From Prochlorococcus sp. AG-347-K18 (GTDB lineage Bacteria > Cyanobacteriota > Cyanobacteriia > PCC-6307 > Cyanobiaceae), in NCBI GenBank assembly GCA_003281365.1, contig QCCF01000009.1, forward strand, positions 1-64,000: a stretch of 64,000 nt of DNA. The letters are read 5' to 3'. The first letter of the stretch is position 1; each line of letters begins with the position of its first letter. Positions 58,345 to 64,000 of this stretch are shown piece after piece. A program made the translations under genes and the position numbers. Below the pieces are notes generated by a model that was not told the DNA's origin, did not search any database, and worked only from the letters and a program-made list of their open reading frames with translations.

Positions 58345-58351
58345 ATTTATA
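58345..58351 (-). promoter_or_regulatory. Promoter -10 element of the riboswitch/DUF4278 transcript
   Basis: TATAAAT on the minus strand lies just upstream of the structured leader. A GTAGC/GCTAC hairpin with a 4-base loop (58329-58342) starts directly after it, so the transcript probably begins close to base 58340. Confidence 0.6.
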
Positions 58352-58552
58352 CTAACATCTTGGAAAATTATTTGTCTAGATTTTTGATAAATTAACTTAA
58401 TACTTTAATAATGAATTAGGCTCCTATCATAAAGAAATTTATGTTTTTCTTCGTGTGGTCTGTTGCAGGTTACATTTTGTTCGTTTTTGAGAAGTATTTT
58501 TTTTTTAATGAACTTTTAAATGTAAAATTCTTAAGATTATAAAATTTGTTTT

Positions 58553-58747
58553 ATGTTTTCTGGAAGCAAAAAACCTACAGTAAAAAAATCCGCAATAGTT
58601 GAAGAGACTCCATTATTTGCTCAATTATTACCATTCGCAAACAGAATGAATGATAAGGTTCAATTGGTAAATGCTTTGGCTTTTACTTTTATTATGGGAT
58701 TTTCAATTTTCGGAATTGCTCTATGGAAACTCTCAGGGCTGACCTAA
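58553..58747 (+). CDS. Small single-helix membrane protein
   Basis: A 64-residue protein with a basic N-terminus (SGSKKPTVKKS) and one membrane segment (LVNALAFTFIMGFSIFGIALWKL). FANRMNDKVQLVNALAF occupies the place of the ExxNGR.AM helix of high-light-inducible proteins, but the chlorophyll-binding residues are not kept, so I do not call it an Hli. Its last 4 bases overlap the convergent gene. Confidence 0.65.
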   Translation: MFSGSKKPTVKKSAIVEETPLFAQLLPFANRMNDKVQLVNALAFTFIMGFSIFGIALWKLSGLT

Positions 58748-59010
58748 CGACTTAATTTTTGCAGAGTATCAATTTTTGATTCTTTGTTTTTAATTATTGT
58801 TATTAACCATTTACAGGCAACTCCCCTAGATATTGATCTATTTTTTAGAAATTTACATATGTAAATGTGTAGATTTTTTTCGTTTTTGGAGTTAAATTTT
58901 TCTTCAAATTCTAAGATATCCTCCTCTGAGGTTCTTTTTCTTAGCTCATCCACTAAGGCATGGCTGTCGGAATCATTAAATAAGTTCCCAATACTTAAGC
59001 TTAATGTCAT
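58744..59010 (-). CDS. Small hypothetical protein
   Basis: An 88-residue soluble protein, helical in character, that starts MTLSLSIGNLFNDSDSHALV and continues with ELRKRTSEEDILEFEEKF. Cys residues are at ICKFL and ACKWL. Not recognised. It overlaps the preceding small gene by 4 bases and is 86 bases downstream of the ribonucleotide reductase gene on the same strand. Confidence 0.65.
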   Translation of the reverse strand: MTLSLSIGNLFNDSDSHALVDELRKRTSEEDILEFEEKFNSKNEKNLHIYICKFLKNRSISRGVACKWLITIIKNKESKIDTLQKLSR

Positions 59011-59096
59011 AAATAATTTATGTCCCTATTTAAGAAATAGCCATAAATTAAATTTTTAAAAACTATTTTATATTTTTTTTACAAATTATTTAATTT

Positions 59097-61430
59097 TTAA
59101 TCTTTTGGTTTAGCCAAAGGAAGGAGACATTTATCTGAATCACAACCTGCTGGTCCTGCTTCAGAAAGTTCTCCAACATCATATTTATTAAGAGCGTCAA
59201 AAAAATCGTTGTTAACTTTCCTTTCTATTACTTTATTTTGCAATGATATATATTCTTCTTTACTTATTGGTTCAAAAGGCAATCTCGGGAAAGTAGCGTT
59301 GGCACTAAATCGAGCTAATAATGCTGCTGAAATATATCCCTCATTATTTTCTATGGCATTATGAATAACCTTAGCTAAATCCTCAATTTCATTTTCTCTA
59401 AATTCTATGGTAGCTGATGTATTATGCTCTGTGTAAAATTTTTGTACTTGCATGTAAAAATCAAATTGAGCTAATGCTGAAAAATTATTGATGTCTATTT
59501 GATCTGCACCATCTATATTTGCCCAGCTAACTTCTGTGGGGATTTCAACTAACCATTCTGTACATCTTGGATCAAATGGATTGTCAAGCAAACAGCCATT
59601 TTCATCTTTATCAGATTGAGATGGAACAACTGAGTAACCATAATCCATGCAAGCTAAAGCAATTGGATCATTTTTCCTGAAAGTTATTCTTCTTATGAAT
59701 CTTTGTGCCTTTGGAGGATGCCATCCTGGAGCTGCTCCAGTAAGAAGACTTTTAGTTCCAGCTGGCTGTACTGTTGTGCATCGATTTGGTCTTCTTAGAT
59801 TATGTTTATCACAATATTCCCAAACAGTTTCTTTTACTATTTTTCGCCAAGAATCTAAGAATTTAGCTTCCTTCGCTTTGAAAGCATTTCCTTCCTCGTT
59901 ATTTGGCCTTCCTGCTTCCCACCACTTCAACCATGGCGTCCCGAATGCATGTACGCAAAAATCAAATAATCCAGTAAAACTTACCCCTACAATAGGATCA
60001 TATTCCCTACTTTTTCTGTAACGCTTAACTTCAAATTCATGATTAAGTAAGCATGCTACAGAAAGAGCTGCTGCTTTAAAAGCCTTCTTTTGTTCTTCAA
60101 AATTTTCTGGATCAATCTGATTTAAATGAACTTCAGCTAAATTGCAGTGAAAATCATTTCCCAAGATCTCTCCACATGGGTTTAGCCCATATCTACTCAT
60201 TCTGTGATTTAGCTCTTCTTCAGAAAATGGACCATAACTACTATTTATCCAATCTCTCGCTTCATCCTTACCTTGTTCTGAATAGATTTCAATAAATTCC
60301 TTTCTCAATTCATCATGTTTAAGAATATCTGCATTTGACCTCGCGATTGCTTCTGGAGCGAATTGAATAGCACCCTCACCTGAATGAAATTGTTTTGTGA
60401 CAGCATCCAAAACAGTTTGGTAAGAGGGTTTTGTATGGTAAACCCTTGTATGGTTGGCCATCCTGAGGGCATCTTTTTCGGGATCTATTCTCCAGTTACC
60501 ATTCTCATCTTGACTCCACAGATTTTCTTTTGCCGATGCCGCTTCATTATCATCTGAGGCAAATTGTCTCATTCCAGCACTTCTTCTTATATTCCCAGCA
60601 ACTATGGTTACTGCCGCTTCATCAATTAATAAACAACACTCTACGGTACTTAACTTCCTTCCAATTGCTTTTCCAAGAAGAGAAGCGACTCTGAAATAAA
60701 GATCTTTCAATTTAATAGGATTTGCCATACCACCAAACCCCTTTAATGATTCTCCTGCTGGTCTAATATCTTCCAAATTAACATGAACATCAATTTCTCT
60801 TTCGAGGCTTTCGTTACTTGATGCTTCAAGAAGATATTTATAGCTATCTACCCAGCCTCTTCTGCTATCTCCAACTTTGATGAAAAGATCTTTTCCTTTG
60901 ATTTCTAATGATGATTTTTCTTCTCTTTGTTCTTTAGGAGTTATTCCAACTTCGCTAACTGATTTAATATTTATTTTGTTGATTACCGTAGGTAGTTTGT
61001 TAATGAAATGGGGCTCAATTATTGCACCTGTTCCACATCCCATCATTGCTAAGTCCATCATTAATGCAAAGGCTTCCCAATCAATTAGGTTTGTTGAGGT
61101 ACAATTGTACGCCCCTGAGAAATTTTGCTTTCTTTTAATCCAAGGAGTTCCACCAATCCATAACCACCTCCCCGAAGGTTGGGCTTTTTGGTTACTTTGC
61201 ATCTCTCTCATTAAGATCATTTCTTCATCAGAAAGTTTTCCTAATTCTTTTAATCCCGATAAATTTCTTTCACCAACTTCGCTCCAGTTCTCTCTTTTAC
61301 CAGAGGAAGTTTTCCTACTGTAGGATCTGAAAAAAACAGGATAAGCAGCTGGTGCTGTGTTTGGAAAATCATCTTTTTTAAGATTATTGGAGTTGCTCTC
61401 TGATGAGGCTTTATTTGGTGCAATAGTCAC
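59097..61430 (-). CDS. nrdJ: Adenosylcobalamin-dependent ribonucleotide reductase (class II, monomeric type)
   Basis: A 777-residue class II reductase that makes deoxynucleotides using adenosylcobalamin and needs no oxygen or iron centre. Active-site Cys residues are in GAYNCTSTNL and GLNPCGEILGNDFHCNLAEVHL; RMANHTRV and the TTVQPAGTKSLLTGA loop follow the Lactobacillus-type enzyme. The C-terminal CDSDKCLLP is the redox Cys pair (C-x4-C). The start is a GTG at 61430. The choice of a B12-dependent enzyme makes the cell depend on its own cobalamin synthesis. Confidence 0.95.
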   Translation of the reverse strand: MTIAPNKASSESNSNNLKKDDFPNTAPAAYPVFFRSYSRKTSSGKRENWSEVGERNLSGLKELGKLSDEEMILMREMQSNQKAQPSGRWLWIGGTPWIKRKQNFSGAYNCTSTNLIDWEAFALMMDLAMMGCGTGAIIEPHFINKLPTVINKINIKSVSEVGITPKEQREEKSSLEIKGKDLFIKVGDSRRGWVDSYKYLLEASSNESLEREIDVHVNLEDIRPAGESLKGFGGMANPIKLKDLYFRVASLLGKAIGRKLSTVECCLLIDEAAVTIVAGNIRRSAGMRQFASDDNEAASAKENLWSQDENGNWRIDPEKDALRMANHTRVYHTKPSYQTVLDAVTKQFHSGEGAIQFAPEAIARSNADILKHDELRKEFIEIYSEQGKDEARDWINSSYGPFSEEELNHRMSRYGLNPCGEILGNDFHCNLAEVHLNQIDPENFEEQKKAFKAAALSVACLLNHEFEVKRYRKSREYDPIVGVSFTGLFDFCVHAFGTPWLKWWEAGRPNNEEGNAFKAKEAKFLDSWRKIVKETVWEYCDKHNLRRPNRCTTVQPAGTKSLLTGAAPGWHPPKAQRFIRRITFRKNDPIALACMDYGYSVVPSQSDKDENGCLLDNPFDPRCTEWLVEIPTEVSWANIDGADQIDINNFSALAQFDFYMQVQKFYTEHNTSATIEFRENEIEDLAKVIHNAIENNEGYISAALLARFSANATFPRLPFEPISKEEYISLQNKVIERKVNNDFFDALNKYDVGELSEAGPAGCDSDKCLLPLAKPKD

Positions 61431-61460
61431 GATAAAAAATGTATGTAAATAACCCGTACT

Positions 61461-61502
61461 GGAAGAATAACTCTACCTGTGGCGTCTGCAACTATTCTTA
61501 CC
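61461..61502. promoter_or_regulatory. Stem-loop between nrdJ and the methyltransferase gene
   Basis: GGAAGAATA at 61461-61469 pairs with TATTCTTACC at 61493-61502 with one bulged base. The 23-base loop is the most GC-rich stretch of the gap (CTACCTGTGGCGTCTGC). The hairpin lies in the leader of nrdJ, about 30 bases from its GTG. I see no match to a cobalamin riboswitch. Confidence 0.4.
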
Positions 61503-61561
61503 ACTATTTAACGGTTTGTGTAGAATTATGTTTAATATGAAATCTTTATTTAATAAAGAAT

Positions 61562-62257
61562 ATGGAAAGGATCCCTGAACCTGAGTTAATGGAAAAAAAA
61601 GAGCAAGTCATTTCTTATGACGAAGCTGATTTTTCAGAAGGGGAAATTAATCTAATAAATCAAATAAATCATTATCTTTTAAGAAAAAATATTTCTTTAG
61701 GTGAAAAAGATTTAATAGTTGATTTAGGATGCGGTCCAGGAAATATTTCTGAGAAGTTAGCAATAAAATGGCCTAATACTGAAGTAATTGGAATAGATGG
61801 CTCTAAAGAGATGATTTTGAGAGCAGAGCAAAAAAAAATTTTTTCTACTAATCAAAAAGGTTTAAAGAATTTACGCTACATTTGTTCTGAAATAAAAGAC
61901 ATAAAATCAAATAATTTTTTACTTAAAAAAAAAATTAGTTTACTAGTAAGTAACAGTTTGATCCATCATATTACCCATCTTGAAGATTTTTTCAACACAA
62001 TAAGAAGTTTGTCTAGTAATATCACAGTAAATTTTCACAAAGACTTAAAAAGGCCATTAGATGAAAAGTCTGCTCTAGAACTTAAAGCAGAATGTTCAAC
62101 TAAATATAATGAAATTTTAACTAATGATTATTATGCATCTTTAAGAGCTTCTTATACGTTTAAAGAGTTAAAAAATTTCATTTTAGAGAATGATCTTTCC
62201 TCTTTAGATGTGTTTGAAGACGGTGATAAATATTTAATAGTCTATGGTAATGTTTAA
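61562..62257 (+). CDS. Class I SAM-dependent methyltransferase
   Basis: A 231-residue methyltransferase. Motif I VDLGCGPGNISEKLA is near residue 56, followed by VIGIDGSKEMI (post I) and SLLVSNSLIHHI (motif IV). The substrate is unknown. It is divergent from nrdJ and lies 32 bases before prfC on the same strand. Confidence 0.85.
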   Translation: MERIPEPELMEKKEQVISYDEADFSEGEINLINQINHYLLRKNISLGEKDLIVDLGCGPGNISEKLAIKWPNTEVIGIDGSKEMILRAEQKKIFSTNQKGLKNLRYICSEIKDIKSNNFLLKKKISLLVSNSLIHHITHLEDFFNTIRSLSSNITVNFHKDLKRPLDEKSALELKAECSTKYNEILTNDYYASLRASYTFKELKNFILENDLSSLDVFEDGDKYLIVYGNV

Positions 62258-62289
62258 GAAATAAGTAGAAGGTACTTATTATTATATAA

Positions 62290-63927
62290 ATGAGTTTAGG
62301 TATTCAAATTTTAAATAATAAAGACATTCTGGATGCGGTAAATAAAAGAAGAAATTTTGCCATTATTTCACATCCAGACGCTGGTAAAACGACTCTTACA
62401 GAGAAGCTTCTTTTATATGGAGGTGCAATCCAACAGGCAGGAGCAGTAAAGGCTAGGGGAAATCAGAGAAAAGCTACGTCAGACTGGATGGAACTTGAAA
62501 AACAAAGAGGTATTTCTATTACATCAACAGTATTGCAATTTGAATATGAAAGATCAGTAATCAATCTATTAGATACACCAGGACACCAAGATTTCTCTGA
62601 AGATACTTATAGAACATTAGCGGCTGCTGATAATGCGGTTATGTTGGAAGATGCTGCTAAAGGACTAGAACCTCAAACTAGAAAATTGTTTGAAGTTTGC
62701 AAGATGCGAAAAATACCAATATTTACTTTCATTAATAAAATGGATAGGCCAGGAAGAGAGCCATTTTCTCTACTTGATGAAATTGAATCAGAACTTGGAT
62801 TAAATACTTTACCTATTAACTGGCCAATTGGGAGTGGTGAGGAGTTTAGAGGAGTTATTGATAGATTTTCAAGAGAGGTTATTTTATTTGATAAAGCGGT
62901 AAGAGGGAAACAATCAAATGAGAAAAGATTAAGTCTTGAAGACAAAGAGCTATCAAAATATGTAGAGAGAGATTTACTTGAAAACTCACTTGAAGAATTG
63001 GAGGTTCTCGATGAGGCAGGAGCAAAATTTGAAAAAGAAAAAGTTTTTAATGGTTCTTTAACCCCAGTTTTCTTTGGATCTGCTATGACTAATTTTGGTG
63101 TAAGACCATTTTTAGATAGTTTTTTAAAAATGGCTCAAAAGCCAACTTCAAGAAATAGTAATAAAGGGGATATTGAACCCACAAGCGATGAATTTAGTGG
63201 GTTTGTTTTTAAGCTTCAAGCAAATATGGATCCAAAACATAGAGATAGGGTTGCTTTTATAAGGGTTTGTAGCGGAAAATTTGAAAAGGATATGTCAGTT
63301 AAACATTCTAGAACAGGAAAAACAATCAGATTATCAAGACCTCAAAAAATATTTGGGCAAGATAGAGAAGTAGTTGATGATGCCTATCCTGGAGATGTTA
63401 TTGGATTGAATAATCCAGGTATGTTTTCCATTGGAGATACTCTATATACAGGTGCTCATCTGGAGTACGAAGGTATACCCTCTTTTAGTCCTGAGATATT
63501 CAGCTGGCTAAGAAATCCAAATCCTTCCGCATTTAAAAACTTTAGAAAGGGTGTAAATGAACTTCGTGAAGAAGGTGCTGTTCAGATTCTTTATGACTTT
63601 GATGAGAGTAAAAGAGATCCTATACTCGCAGCTGTTGGTCAATTACAGTTGGAAGTAGTTACTCACAGGTTAAAAAGTGAATATGGTGTAGAAGCAAATC
63701 TGGAATCAATGCCATATCAATTGGCTAGATGGATTTCTGATGGATGGCCAGCTATTGAAAAACTAGGCAGAATATTTAATTGTAAAATCGTTAAAGATTC
63801 TTGGAATAGGCCAGTTATTCTTTTTAAAAATGAGTGGAATTTAAATCAATTCGTTGAAGATAATAATCAATTACTTTTAAACAAAGTTGCTCCTGTTGTT
63901 AGTGGAGTCGAACCAATTGTTTTATAA
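62290..63927 (+). CDS. prfC: Peptide chain release factor 3
   Basis: A 545-residue GTPase that recycles release factors RF1/RF2 from the ribosome after termination. The G1 loop HPDAGKTTL (near residue 28), DTPGHQDF (G3) and [10 protein letters not shown] (G4) are intact, and the RF3-specific [23 protein letters not shown] effector region is present. Length is normal. 73 bases follow to the window end and hold no gene I can see. Confidence 0.96.
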   Translation: MSLGIQILNNKDILDAVNKRRNFAIISHPDAGKTTLTEKLLLYGGAIQQAGAVKARGNQRKATSDWMELEKQRGISITSTVLQFEYERSVINLLDTPGHQDFSEDTYRTLAAADNAVMLEDAAKGLEPQTRKLFEVCKMRKIPIFTFINKMDRPGREPFSLLDEIESELGLNTLPINWPIGSGEEFRGVIDRFSREVILFDKAVRGKQSNEKRLSLEDKELSKYVERDLLENSLEELEVLDEAGAKFEKEKVFNGSLTPVFFGSAMTNFGVRPFLDSFLKMAQKPTSRNSNKGDIEPTSDEFSGFVFKLQANMDPKHRDRVAFIRVCSGKFEKDMSVKHSRTGKTIRLSRPQKIFGQDREVVDDAYPGDVIGLNNPGMFSIGDTLYTGAHLEYEGIPSFSPEIFSWLRNPNPSAFKNFRKGVNELREEGAVQILYDFDESKRDPILAAVGQLQLEVVTHRLKSEYGVEANLESMPYQLARWISDGWPAIEKLGRIFNCKIVKDSWNRPVILFKNEWNLNQFVEDNNQLLLNKVAPVVSGVEPIVL

Positions 63928-64000
63928 AGCCTTAATGGATTATAAAATTGGTTAATCTGTTAGTATTGGTAAAAAATTTTGGATTCAAACAGTAGTAAAA

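Noticed and set aside
58553-58747. High-light-inducible (Hli) protein
   Set aside because: The helix lacks the ExxNGRxAM chlorophyll-binding residues, so I left it as a small membrane protein.
61431-61561. Cobalamin riboswitch in front of nrdJ
   Set aside because: No B12-box-like consensus is found; only a simple stem-loop is present.

Overview
The window reads as a piece of the chromosome of a Prochlorococcus cell, most likely of a high-light clade. The DNA is strongly AT-rich by eye, genes are short-spaced and often overlap, and there is a Pcb-type divinyl-chlorophyll a/b antenna gene (30780-31838) close to a lycopene cyclase of the epsilon/beta type (35601-36884). A B12-dependent ribonucleotide reductase, a small DUF4278 gene behind a glutamine-riboswitch-like leader, and many small cyanobacterial families (DUF760, DUF1350, DUF2811, DUF3721, DUF4336, Tic20-like) fit the same picture. 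The order pcb - gltS-like - small gene - GST - SDR - crtL matches what I remember of Prochlorococcus MED4, but I cannot assign a strain. I see no insertion sequence, prophage, CRISPR array or rRNA. This is core chromosome, not an accessory island.

Layout. 1-3753: glucokinase (cut by the window edge), thrS, trpS and an RGG-rich protein, all on the minus strand. 3919-8995: a DUF697 protein, then a four-gene plus-strand unit of a manganese-type ABC transporter (binding protein, ATPase, permease) translationally coupled to a DUF4336 protein. 8999-9964: DUF760 and signal peptidase I. 10015-15544: menD, menB (phylloquinone), glgA (glycogen), murF (cell wall). 15546-19150: glmU, an MnmC-like methyltransferase and aroA on the minus strand. 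19276-23742: comB, nitrilase, AMIN-amidase, murI and solanesyl diphosphate synthase. 23836-29867: acs, DUF1350, an exonuclease, a decapeptide-repeat/DUF3721 protein, hisS and two small genes.

30003-36884 holds the photosynthesis-linked stretch (pcb, gltS-like transporter, GST, a membrane GIY-YIG-like protein, an SDR, crtL). 37109-40329 holds a POR-like reductase, an MscS channel, an isochorismatase-fold hydrolase and Fur. 40336-44195 holds an arsS-like radical SAM gene just downstream of a glucosylglycerol-phosphate phosphatase gene (stpA-like), with a divergent glycerol-3-phosphate-dehydrogenase-like gene. 45019-48822 is a sulfur block: metY, metA and a SulP transporter. 48853-57469 is a run of oxidoreductases, a CbiX-type chelatase and small hypothetical proteins. 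57557-64000 holds tRNA-Ser(UGA), small one-helix genes, the riboswitch/DUF4278 unit, the B12-dependent ribonucleotide reductase, a methyltransferase and prfC.

Most genes are ordinary housekeeping. The parts most worth a second look are the glutamine-riboswitch-controlled micro-gene near 58.2 kb, the stpA-arsS pair with its divergent dehydrogenase, a MetA that carries the acetyl-CoA-type residue beside metY, a ribbon-helix-helix-like protein with dyad repeats in front of it, a six-copy decapeptide-repeat protein, and a cluster of DnaA-box-like sequences at 51.4 kb. Nothing here is clearly an undescribed system; the strongest candidate for something new is the stpA-arsS-dehydrogenase neighbourhood.
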